In this document: positions 1-9,786 of the stretch, piece by piece
Numbering within the stretch: the stretch's first letter is position 1
How the letters are laid out: each line of letters opens with the position of its first letter
Assembly (NCBI GenBank): GCA_031772625.1
Contig: CM062810.1
Span: 709,393,584-709,457,583, forward strand
Length of the DNA stretch: 64,000 nucleotides
Source of the DNA: Pinus tabuliformis
Taxonomy: Eukaryota; Streptophyta; Pinopsida; Pinales; Pinaceae
Direction of reading: 5' to 3'
The notes under the pieces: model-generated
Databases searched by the model: none
Told to the model about the DNA's origin: nothing
The model's input: the letters and a program-made list of their open reading frames with translations, nothing else
Position numbers and translations under genes: made by a program

Positions 1-230
1 AATAATACAACTTGAGGGCTCCCTGGCAGTGTCCATCCCTGACATAACCTCAGATAGTCGCACGCTATGTGAAAACATTTTGCTTGGGAATGTTATCAAA
101 CACCTGACGTGCATACTTCATACTTCCAGAGCAAGCATACATGCCAACAAGCTTGGTTGCTAGAAAAACACTCTGGGTGCAAAAGTGTGTGGGCTATTCA
201 TGTTGTCAATGTAGTCAAATATATTCTACA
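1..230 (-). pseudogene. PPR protein fragment (decayed)
   Basis: Read on the minus strand, positions 190 to 1 encode a clear pentatricopeptide-repeat segment: FLATKLVGMYACSGSMKYAR, then QVFDNIP, then GYVRDGHCQGALKLYY at the window edge. PPR proteins of this plant class bind organellar RNA. Two in-frame stops (TAG at 65-67, TGA at 50-52) fall in the segment between QVFDNIP and GYVRDGH, the first where the family usually has tryptophan. A frameshift separates it from a weaker upstream part up to about 230. The sequence reads like the first repeats of a PPR gene, and the rest would lie left of the window. It is not the continuation of the PPR relic at 3677-5250, whose own 3' end is complete. Confidence 0.8.
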
Positions 231-856
231 AGGAGAAGCACGATTTTTCCATTGCTTTTCTCAACATGACAACCCAAGTTCCTTTTTTCTATTTCGGCCC
301 TAATTTTCTGTGAAGGTTAAATTTCCTAAGTTTGGTTGTCTATAACATTGCTTGACGTATTGTATGCAAAAATTTATGCAAATGCTTCTAAGAAGGGCCA
401 TAAAGTTCCAAGCCAATGTCCAAATATTTATATGACAAATACTAAGCGACGGTCGTTGGAGGTATATTGGCAAAAACTGATCATGGGTGCGCTTATGTAT
501 TAAAGATTATGTATCTCCAACTTATGGAAGTTTTGTAATTTAAATTATCATAACTTGGATGATAAGTGCTCGATATAAATATAAAGGAATAATATTGACG
601 TAATTTCAGGTAGTTCAATTGCACGAATTTCAATAATATATTTATATAACCGTGACCGTAATAATTTCAATAAGATTTATTTTAAATTTCTTGTACATAT
701 TACTTTTTTAATTGTTAACCTAGGCTCATTCCTATCGATGTACACCATCCACTATTTATGTATTAGATCAAAAAAGGGTATTGACAAAACCCTCAAAAAA
801 ATTTGTCGATGTTCTTAAACAATTATGTCTAAATCACATGAATTTTTGGAAAATAA
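231..856. other. AT-rich spacer, nothing recognised
   Basis: No coding similarity, RNA gene or terminal repeat structure is visible here. Only short chance reading frames occur. Confidence 0.5.
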
Positions 857-1167
857 ATTGAAGCATTTAACAAGTTTGGCCTCTTGGAAGATAAGATTAA
901 GGAGCTTCTTAGGAACAACCCACGAATATCTGCATTTCAATGCATAAAGTATAGAAGGTCATGGATTTCCTGATAGATGCTATTGGGCTTCCCATAAAGG
1001 TGATTATGAGTTATCCAATGTTCTTATAGCTTATCCTAGAAACTAGGACCAAGCCCTTCTACACAGTACTTTGAAAGAGCAATGCAACTTTAGAAACCAA
1101 TTCCTAGTTTGTAAAGATGCTTATATTGAATCAGTGGAGATTCCTTGACAAGTATGTGAAGCGTTGA
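857..1167 (+). pseudogene. mTERF-family fragment (decayed)
   Basis: The plus strand encodes pieces typical of the plant mTERF family (helical-repeat proteins of mitochondrial and plastid gene expression). They are EAFNKFGLLEDKIKELLRNN from 860, then after a frame change MDFLIDAIGLP followed by VIMSYPMFL, then RTKPFY, and finally QWRFLDKYVKR before TGA at 1165-1167. The order matches an mTERF C-terminal region: repeat, conserved MDFL-GLP block, SYP block, and the final FL-KYV motif. At least two frame changes and several stops make it nonfunctional. The match is by recognition of the family pattern and I could not run a search. Confidence 0.75.
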
Positions 1168-1778
1168 TCTCATGACAGTGGTAAGTTCTTTAATCTCTTA
1201 ACTTTCATATATTACTTATTCCCTCCTACAAGATGAAAAGGATGTTTGTGGAGTTTTCACTTTGTTTGAGTCATAACTGACCATAAAATTCAATACCCAA
1301 ATTTCCTTGCATCTAGAGAATGGAGAAAGTAGAAAATGAAGAATTCTTTTACCCTCAGCGGAATAAAGAGATGTTACTACAGCTTTGTTAATCCATCACC
1401 ACAAAAGTCGAAATCTAATTTCCAGATTTGCCATATGCAACTATGTTGAAGTTCATGTTTCTGAACTCACAAACTGCACTAAAATGCACTGTTAGCATTC
1501 CAGTGTCATTATTATGAACCCCCCCCCCCCCACGAAACCTGCCTTCAGCAGTAAAACTAGCACATCTTATGCTAAGAATAAACATAAGGCAAAATTTGAT
1601 ATGGCACAAGCCGATCATGTTACCTCTCTCATTTGGCAATCATCAATAAACCTCACAAAATGAGGCAGATCCTTGAAACAATGGCAATAACCCTGTCTCC
1701 CAAAAATAAGTTATGTACCATACAACTGTCCCAATGTTAGTTAGCTATCCCTTGCATGCTGCTCTCCTTCGAAGATAG
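1168..1778. other. Noncoding, with C13 homopolymer
   Basis: No gene is recognised. A run of 13 C at 1519-1531 stands out in otherwise AT-rich sequence. Confidence 0.5.
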
Positions 1779-1975
1779 ATGCTTCAACTATTCTGGCAAT
1801 TCCCGGCAGTTACGACAGTTCCGGCTATCCCGAATTTTCCGGATTTTCCAGATTTTCAGGCAGTTCCAGCTTTTTTGGAAGTTCTAGCTTTTCCAGATTT
1901 TTCAGAAATTCTGGATTTTGCGAAAGTTCCAGCTTTCTGGCAGTTCCGTCAGTTCCAACAGTTCCGAGGGTCGCT
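1779..1975. repeat. Degenerate tandem repeat rich in CAGTTCC / TTTTCCAGA
   Basis: Short units built on GTTCC, CAGTTCCAGC and TTTTCCAGATTTT recur many times, in places forming about 12-24 bp periods. An open frame across it gives a Phe-Pro-Asp-rich peptide, which I take as a by-product of the repeat rather than a gene. Confidence 0.6.
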
Positions 1976-2154
1976 CAGAGACCCTCTGATGAGGGTCGAG
2001 TATGATGTATTGAGCTCTGGGAGCTCCAGGGGGCGCAGGGTACTTCTTGGGGCAACATGTGACCACAAGGCGACTCACCATCCACTGGTGGTGCACTATG
2101 TATAGGGTAAAGGTTCAACCTTCCCCTGTGACACCCCATGGCGACTGTGGCACA

Positions 2155-2300
2155 AGATGATCAGTTCTCCTGTGGGCCAGGATGATTCGTTCTCCGTGGC
2201 AACTGTGGAACAGGATGATTAGTTCTCCGTGGCATCCACTAGACAGGATGATTCATTCTCCTGTGGATAGGATGATTAGTTCTCCTGTCAAGGCATCCTA
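2155..2300. repeat. Tandem repeat, unit GATGATTmgTTCTCC
   Basis: Five copies of a unit containing GATGATyAGTTCTCC (variants TCG and TCA at the middle) followed by TGTGG or GTGG begin near 2157, 2181, 2213, 2245 and 2269. Spacing is about 22-33 bp. Confidence 0.75.
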
Positions 2301-2455
2301 CCCATGCAGTCTAGGACTCATGAGAAGTACCTCTCATCTGGTCAATGAGCAAGGAAATGAGGATAGGGACCATAGTATTTCTATCGATGGACGCATCGTT
2401 GTATCTACCATACTCCCTATTCTAGGATGACCTCCATTGATCTGGGATTAATGAT

Positions 2456-2578
2456 ACTAGTCTAGGACCAGTGAGAGTGGTACACACTCTGAGACTAACT
2501 TTGGGTCAGTGGAGGACTGGTCTGGGACTAGTGGGAGTGGTACACACTCTGAGACTGACTTTGGGTCAGTGGAGGATG
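2456..2578. repeat. 60-bp tandem duplication
   Basis: Two copies of a 60-bp unit lie in tandem. The shared core GTGGTACACACTCTGAGAC occurs at the same phase exactly 60 bp apart (TACACACTCT at 2481 and 2541), and both copies end with TTTGGGTCAGTGGAGGA. A few substitutions separate them. Confidence 0.85.
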
Positions 2579-2617
2579 GTATGATACATCCTCGATCACT
2601 TCTTCTTCTTCATAGTT

Positions 2618-2666
2618 TGAGCAGAGCAGAACAGAGCAAAGCAGAACAGAGCAGAGCAAAGCAAGG
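2618..2666. repeat. GAGCARARCA low-complexity repeat
   Basis: A simple array of AGCAGAGCAGAACAGAGCAAAG-type decamers occurs just upstream of a copia LTR. Confidence 0.7.
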
Positions 2667-2699
2667 GTCAAGCTGTACAAGGCAGTGCATTTGATGGAT

Positions 2700-3660
2700 G
2701 AATAGTAGTGACGGTCAGACGAATTGCAGATGGAGTTCTCCCTAGTTGAGAGGGAGTGTTAAAATTGGCAACTAGGGCCAAACTCCATGTGGGTTACCTT
2801 ATTTATGGATGATAATATTTTTCCTAGATTCCTCTCATCAAGAGGTGTAGGATTGATCTAAAGATCATCCGATTCCAATAAGTATTTATGGAGATATGAA
2901 TTTATTTTGATTATGGACAAATTGTCAAAGTTGGCCAGCAACTTATGTAGGCTCAGAAGCCCAAAAGACACATCTATTCATCTTCAACGTTTGCATATAA
3001 ATACAGGATGTCTTCTCCTCATTTGGTCACTTCACTTCTCATCATCTCTCTCTCTCTCTTGTGTAGAAAAGACTCTTTCTCTCACACGTGTGGAAAAGGG
3101 ACGCAGATTTCTAGGGTTACAAGCTGCAGGAAGGTATTTTGACTAGCGTGGACTCCTCCTTGACTGTGGATTTGGTGTGGCTGATCCTCCTTGGCAGGCC
3201 GCAATTTTTGGCATAGAAATTGAGGTAATCTGACCTCTGGTTTGACCGATATTGACTGCCCTAATTTAGGGCTGCAAGTTGACTTCAGAAATCTGCACTT
3301 TGACTGAACTTTTGGAGCTGTTCTAGGGCTACTTCTTCCAGCTGTTCAAGGGCAAGTTGACTGGAAATTGACCAAGCATATTGGGGGTCAATTTCAACTC
3401 GTTTGACCAAGTTTGACTTTGCTGATCTAGGGTTTGCTGTTGTTGATATAAATCAGATTTTTGTACTATTTCTCTCTGCTGAATTATTGAAGATAACAGA
3501 AGATTTGATCAAAGGGTTTCCCCATATTGGGGTTTGTCCCTGGCTAGCCGCCACATCTTGTGTCTCTTGTCTTGGCTTGTTTTCTGTTGATCCTTTAAAT
3601 GTTCTATCTGCACTTTACTTAATGTACATGTGATTGCTAATATGTGGATCATAATAAGAA
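2700..3660 (+). mobile_element. Ty1/copia 3' end and LTR (relic)
   Basis: The sequence GCAGATGGAGTTCTCCCTAG resembles the last codons of copia pol. It is followed by the purine tract TTGAGAGGGAG (2746-2756) and then TGTTA, the usual start of a copia LTR, at 2757. Inside the LTR a TATAAATA box lies at 2996-3003, followed by a TC-rich tract and several TTGAC/TTTGACC words. The right end is not defined by a second copy; I place it before the PPR relic that starts at 3677. No body of the element is visible to the left, so it is truncated or heavily rearranged. Confidence 0.55.
2996..3003 (+). promoter_or_regulatory. Putative LTR TATA box (TATAAATA)
   Basis: TATAAATA lies about 240 bp inside the copia-type LTR, a usual place for the retrotransposon promoter. 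Confidence 0.4.
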
Positions 3661-3676
3661 AAATAAGTAAACTGAT

Positions 3677-5250
3677 CTAAGCATAGTCCCTCAAGTCACC
3701 AAACCTGCAAGATGTAGCATAAATATTTGACAATAGAATATAGTTTCCAGTGGTTTTAGGCTCTAGCTCATAAAGGTGTTTCACAGCACATTCTGCTAGC
3801 TTTATGTTGTAATTTTTTCTGCATGCACCAAGAAAGGGCCCCCATACACAAGCATTAGGTTTTTGTGGCATCCTTTTGATTAGGTTGTATGCCTCATCCA
3901 ACTGCCCAGCATGGCCAAGAATGTCAACCATGCAGGCATAGTGCTCAACCCTGGGAAAGATACCATATTCCTGAGTCATGCAATCAAAATATCTCTAGCC
4001 TTCATCCACAAGCCCAGCATGACCAAATGTAGACAAAACAACAATGAAGGTGATATGGTCTGGCTTAATGCCTGCTTGTTGCATTACATTAAAAAAAAAT
4101 TGTCAGGGCACCCTCCCCGTGAACATGCATTCAATACCCTGCAATAATTGCATTCCATGATATCACATCTCTTTCAACCATTTTGTCAAACACACTGCGT
4201 CCACATTTTAAACTTCCACATTTGGCATAGATGTCTATAAGAGCATTCCCCACAATGACATTTGACTTTGAATGATTTCTTATTGTGTAGTTATGAATCT
4301 CCTTACCACACTGCAGAGCCACCAAGTCAGCGCATGGAGGAAAAATAATTGCTATGGTAACAGAGTTAGGCTTCACCTCTGCAAGTTGCATTCAACTAAA
4401 GAGCCTTTTCAAGGCTTCAACACTATGATCGAATTGAGTATACCCTGCAATCACTGCACTACATGTAATTACATTTGGGTTCATTCCAGTCATCTGAAGT
4501 TGATCAAAGTGTCCCGACTCCCATCGCCTCATCAAAATATCCTTTCTATGCATAACATGAAATTATTGCATTCCATGAGATAAGATCTCTCTCTGGCATA
4601 TTGGAAAACACTTCGTATGCGTCATCCAATTTTCTACATTTTGCATGCATGTGAATCAACGCATTCCCCACAAAAACATATGATTAAAATCCATTTTTTA
4701 TCATATAGTTATGGATCTCCTTGCCCCATTGCAACATTGCTAAATCTGCACAAGAAGCGAGAACACTGGAAATAGTGACTAAATTGGCTTTCACACCAGC
4801 ATTTTAGAGAAAGACCTCACTGCATCATTGTTGTGACCATTCTGCTCATACTTGAATATCATCGCGCTCCAAGTTATCACATCAGGTTTCTACTTTCCCA
4901 TCTGCATTTCATGAAATAGATTTCCGACCTCTTCACAATTCCCAATTTCGAAATACCCTGCAATCATGGTGTTCCATGTAACTACATATTGCATAGACAT
5001 TTTGTCAAACACTTGGCGTGCATTCTCAATTCTCCTACATTTCCAATACGTGGATATAAGGGAGTCAGCCACATTGACATGCAACTCTAGTCCACCTCTA
5101 ACAACTGACCTGTGAATTTTCTCGCCCTGCTCTAGAGCCACAATCTCAGCACATGCCTTGAGGACGATTGGAAAGGTGTAATTGTCTCTACTCAGTCCTT
5201 CCTGTTGCATTTGGTTTAGAGCCCTGTTTGGGTACGTCTTGCAATTCCAT
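3677..5250 (-). pseudogene. PPR protein, PLS class with E-type end (broken)
   Basis: On the minus strand about 520 codons of a plant PPR protein can be followed from about 5250 down to the stop at 3677-3679. Order: a first repeat with NYTFPIVLKACAE and GEKIHRSVVRGG (5210-4890), a second with VTISSVLASCADLAMLQWGKEI (about 4800-4700), then NALIHMHAKC and MPERDLISWNAII (about 4690-4560), a third with PCADLVALQCGKEIHNY and YAKCGSL (4391-4131), and a C-terminal part with VEHYACMVDILGHAGQLDEA, NACVWGPFLGACR and GNYILLSNIYA (3979-3677). The last part is the E motif found at the end of organellar RNA-editing PPR proteins; no DYW domain follows. Several frameshifts (near 4890, 4790, 4400, 4130 and 3980) and stops break the frame. 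No upstream targeting sequence can be identified. Confidence 0.85.
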
Positions 5251-6699
5251 TACTTGAACTGTGAGCTGCTTCTTGGCTGCAAAAAGCATCGCTACACCAT
5301 TACTTAACAAGTTATTGAACTAAAATCCACTTCATAATTTAACACTATTGCAAGAACAAATTTGAATAAAAGATGCAATGCAACAACAGATGACAAACCA
5401 TTTTCCACTTGTTGATATCCTTCATGAAGCCTTATCTTGCTGTTTCAAACTTCACCTTAACATCACCTCGATATTTTGATTTCTGCTGTACAAATACAGA
5501 AATTCAGGTTTACAAACATGTTGCTATATTACAAAACCTTCAAATAAGCAAAGTAGATTGTCCTGCTACAAGTTCCATCCAACAATAGCTAGCAGGTACA
5601 AAAATATTTTGCCTCGTTATATTTTTGGAAAAACGTTGTCCAAAATAGTAATTCTCAAATTGATGAAAATTATTTGTTACATAAGATCCAAAAGGCAAGG
5701 CATGTTGCATCAACAGTGAATTATCCACAAATTTATCTTCAATTTATCTTATACATCCTAGTTTGCTTACATTTTGGTGAGACAAGGAGATGGGCTTGGT
5801 CTGATTCTTGTTCAAATCTGTCTGTTGTTGTTCATTGTCTCGAAATACTTTACATTCGGGACTCACTGGAGGTCTCCAAGGAACAAAACTGGTAATTATA
5901 TGACTTGAGCCACTCATCTTATGGCTCTGGCAATCCCTGCTAGCCTGAATTTGTACATTCCCTTTCAATCCCTCCCTCTCTGGTTGTTTCTTGCTTGCCA
6001 CAAGGGTTGTTGTCCGTTCGCAGGTTACTCTGGTGACCTGATTGCTTTATTTTATGGGGTCTTTCTACTATACATTGTTTTTTCATCATCATATTCATCA
6101 TTCTCAATCTTTTCAGCAACATGAGGATCCACATCAATTTCAGAAAATAGTGTCATTAATGATTATAATTCATAAATAGTAACCAATAAAACAAGTGCCT
6201 TGGGGACTGAAAGTTGAAACAACATTATTTTGGACATAAAATAAAGCATTTATTATGAAATGCAGCAAAAACAAAAAAACAAAAAAATTCTTCGCAATAA
6301 CAAAAACAGTATAGATCTCTCAAAAGCCCTAGATGAGAACATGCAACAGATATCTTTAGATTCATGTGAGAACACACACACAACACTTTAGAAACTCAGC
6401 TACTCACATGGCTAGCAGTGCATCTCAAATGGAATGTGTTGTCTCATTCCCATATCACATGAAATCTCTTCACATGCAAAACTGTTATTCAAAGGATATC
6501 TGTTGTCATGAGAATCAACAAAGGGCATACCTTGTCATGAGGGCACAGGCAGGCAATGGCAATGGAAATGTCAATTGCATTGAGACTTGTTCCTGTGCAT
6601 TGTGGACATATGAATCATCAAAACAATATTCTGCTCATATAACTCTATATGGAACGCCCTCGTTACTTTGTATGAAAACTATGGGATAATAAATAATGT
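5251..6699. other. Noncoding, nothing firmly recognised
   Basis: No convincing domain, RNA gene or repeat. Longest open frames on both strands overlap each other and show no family pattern. Confidence 0.45.
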
Positions 6700-6870
6700 T
6701 CTACCATTGTTTGACATCATGCCTAAAAGGGATGAATCCTCATGAAATGCAATAGTTGGGGGATGCTCCCATAATGGGCTTGCCGAAGAGGCATTGAAGT
6801 TCTTTAGCCAAATGCTACGTGCTAGCTTCAAGCCAAGTAAAATAACTTTCACAATGCCCCAGTAGGGTAA
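6700..6870 (+). pseudogene. PPR repeat fragment
   Basis: The plus strand reads LFDIMPKRDESS, stop, NAIVGGCSHNGLAEEALKFF, then SQMLRASFKPSKITF. This is the standard end of one PPR repeat and start of the next. The stop (TGA at 6748-6750) sits where the family has the invariant tryptophan of SWNA. A TAG follows about 110 bases later. Orientation is opposite to the two other PPR relics in the first 5.3 kb, so it derives from a different copy. Confidence 0.75.
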
Positions 6871-8600
6871 TATTGAATATCTTAGCCCTAACTTTGGCAG
6901 AGACCTCATTAATAGCCAATATTTGAAAGAACTCTACAAACCCTAAAAAGACCTTCAAAGGGAGCATCTGCTATCGTGGCCCAAATGCAATACAAAAAAA
7001 AAATGCAATAAAGGCTCAGAACAAGAGATCCACATTCATCAAGAAAAGCAACATGACAGTGAATGGCCTCCCAGAGTAGTGACCTGAAGTTGTCATGAAC
7101 AATTGTCCAGCAACTCTTCGCAAAGGGGTGCTACCAATGAATGTGTTTAAATGTCGCCAATCTCATACATTATGGACATTTGTCATCCATTAGACCAGTC
7201 TTGTCAATCAGGACTATGGAAGTATTTAAATAATATATTAAATCCTAATTTGACCCACCTAATAGGCATAAGATCCTATAGAAACTCAATATAATGATAT
7301 TATGCCTTTCAAGTATAACAAATCACAATTCATGCTCGTATCATTACAAGACATGATACGATATTTTACTTTTAGAAAATAAAACAACACATATCTTGTA
7401 ATGGCTTCTTCATGTGTTCATTCTGAATTAACAATGATGTGCAGGCAATATGTCAAAGAGTGGGACTTTTATATTCACTGAGGTATTAAAGAAATTATAT
7501 GCATGAAACTTATACTAGCGCCTTCTAGTGGAATTGATAGTGCACTAATCCATTGCTTGCCATTATTTTGGTTTTGGTACCACCTTATAGCATATTCGGG
7601 TTCAAATGCTATTTTCCATGGTGGACAGTTGAATCTATTTCAACTCTAATTGTCATCGAGGGGTTGCACAAGGTTGTCACATGAGCATCTACGATGCCCA
7701 TTTTGACTTAGATAGCTACCCATACTAAGGCTCTATTTTGCAGTTCCATGTTATTATTTATGAACATTATCTAATATTGATGCATTTGGTTGGACACGTG
7801 AAACTACTAATAGATTTGATATTTATGAAGGAAATGGTTGATGTATTGCCTAAATGTATGACTCACTTAGTGGTGAATTATCTAGTGTGTGACTTATCAG
7901 AATTATTTTGTTTCATATATGGCTCAAGAGGATATGATTTGTTTAAATGAATGACTTAGTGAAATTATGATGAACTGCAAGATTGACACGTGGATACTAG
8001 ACTTAATAACATGATGATTATATATCTTGTTGTTATATAAATGCATGAATGAGAGCTAACCCACAGGGGGAAAGAACTATATGATAGCCGAGATCTACTC
8101 TTCCATTGAGGGAAAGTCGAGACATCTCATGAGGAAGGTATAATGTACATTTTTCTATTACATTTGGTATCTACTTGATATGAACTCATATGACATGAGT
8201 AAAATGCAAATGACAGGTGGCAAGACGACCTGACTGGATTATTCAATGACAAGTCCAACCAGCTCTGTAGTGTGGTCCGTATTAGGGCGTTGACCCTAGT
8301 TGTAAGGGGGGGTGGAGGCATTTCCCACCGTGTATCCTCCGAAACCTGGAATCGTGGGAGGGCAGTGGTGGACACGCTCCCCTAGACGTGTGATGACGAT
8401 TGCTAGTTGCCTGCTAGGGAAGTTAGGTCGATGTATTCGACGCTTCCACGATGACTATTTTATCAGTGGTTAGTATGGTCATTGCCACTGATAAAGCAGC
8501 AGAGGATGGATAGGGTGGGAACGGAAGTAGGTCAGGATGGATAGGAGGATATAGATCAGTTGGAGACTCTTGATTGGAAGTAATGTCATTGTCTGAATTA
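6871..8600. other. Noncoding stretch
   Basis: No gene recognised. One perfect 9-bp inverted repeat, TATCAGTGG (8461-8469) and CCACTGATA (8485-8493), could form a hairpin with a 15-nt loop. Confidence 0.4.
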
Positions 8601-8639
8601 TCAAATTTTACTGTTATAACTCTCTCTGGTTTGCTATGC

Positions 8640-9786
8640 TTTCGAACTCCTTGTATCTTTTCATTCTAACTTTGAGACAAAGTTTTCTGAAGGAGGGGTG
8701 TATGTAATGCCCCACTTAAATCTTATCCTACAAATTTTATTAATGTTTACATTACCTGAAAATATTGAGAAATATTGGTGAATACCTTCATTTTGGAAAC
8801 TATAAATTTATTTACTAATATAAAATTCATTATTTCTATTTTTTCCCAACTTGCCTTCTCAAATTGAATCTTAGGTAGGATATGGTCTCCTTCCATTATT
8901 TCAAATTATATATATATTCATCTCACATTCCCCAATGTACTCTCACATTTACTTGGGAGAAGACATGGTCCTCTCCAACTAATTATCAATATATATATTC
9001 ATCTCACATTCCCCAATGTACTCTCACATTTACTTGGGAGAAGACATGGTCATCATCTCACATTCCCAAATGTACTCTCACATTTACTTGGGATAAGACA
9101 TGGTCCTCTCCCATTAATTACCAAATTTTATATTCATATCACATTTCCAAATGTACTCTCATATTTACTTGGGAGAAGGGAAGTCAATTGTAAGGATGAA
9201 GGAGAAATTAATGACATTAATGAGAGGTGGTTGAGGTGGAGAAGAGAGGAACGACATAAAAGGGGAAGGAGGAAGTGAGAAGGGGGGGTGTTGGGTCTTA
9301 CTTGGGTCTTTGGGGATTGGCTGTGATTTTATGATTACTGTGATTTTGGAAACCTAAGGAACCTGTGGATGTTTCTTGGGTTTGTTGAGAGGAGGGAAAT
9401 ATTGTTTATCTTGGTCTTGGACACACACACTACATTTGGTTGGACTTGGGCTCGAAGGGCTAAGGAACCTATGGAGGTTTCCTAGGCTAAGAATTATTTC
9501 CTAGTTGCTTGGGAGGTAAATCCAGTTGGGTTAGTTAAGAGGAGCGTTCAACAAGAGCAGTAGCTCAAAGGCATCTCCACCAGCCACCGGTACAGGTATT
9601 CCTCTATAGATTACTCATGTAAATGTATTGAAATGAAATGTTCACTATAATTTATAGGGATTAGAATGTAAATGGTAAAATTTTCATTGTTTAAAAAGTA
9701 TTGTAAGAAAGTAAATCATTGCCTCTTATTGCATTTAAATTCCAGAGAAATATATCTGTCAGAAGACCCTAGGATAGGGCCTTACA
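8640..9786 (+). mobile_element. Ty3/gypsy 3' end with LTR
   Basis: Bases 8670-8695 read SNFETKFSEGG, the usual last residues before the polypurine tract of a plant chromovirus-type gypsy polyprotein. The tract GAAGGAGGGG is followed by TGTAATGCCCC at 8703. The LTR can be closed at AGGGCCTTACA (9786), because TGTAAxGCCC and GGGCCTTACA are imperfect inverted termini. That gives an LTR of 1084 bp. The body of this element to the left is missing. The LTR directly abuts a different gypsy pol at 9787, as if it had inserted into it. No matching 5-bp duplication is evident. Confidence 0.6.
8905..9180 (+). repeat. Tandem repeat inside the gypsy LTR (4 copies)
   Basis: A unit of roughly 60-80 bp containing CTCACATTCCCCAATGTACT and CACATTTACTTGGGAGAAGA occurs four times, the third copy joined after an internal deletion and the fourth most diverged. 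All spacings keep one reading frame open, so the array encodes a repeated SHIPQCTLTFTWEKTWSS peptide. I see no reason to think it is translated. Confidence 0.8.

Noticed and set aside
1779..2105. Phe-Pro-Asp repeat peptide of 108 codons
   Set aside because: Made by the GTTCC/TTTTCC simple repeat; no family pattern and no flanking gene structure.
5674..6137. Overlapping open frames on both strands with hydrophobic runs
   Set aside because: No family pattern, frames overlap each other, and composition explains them.
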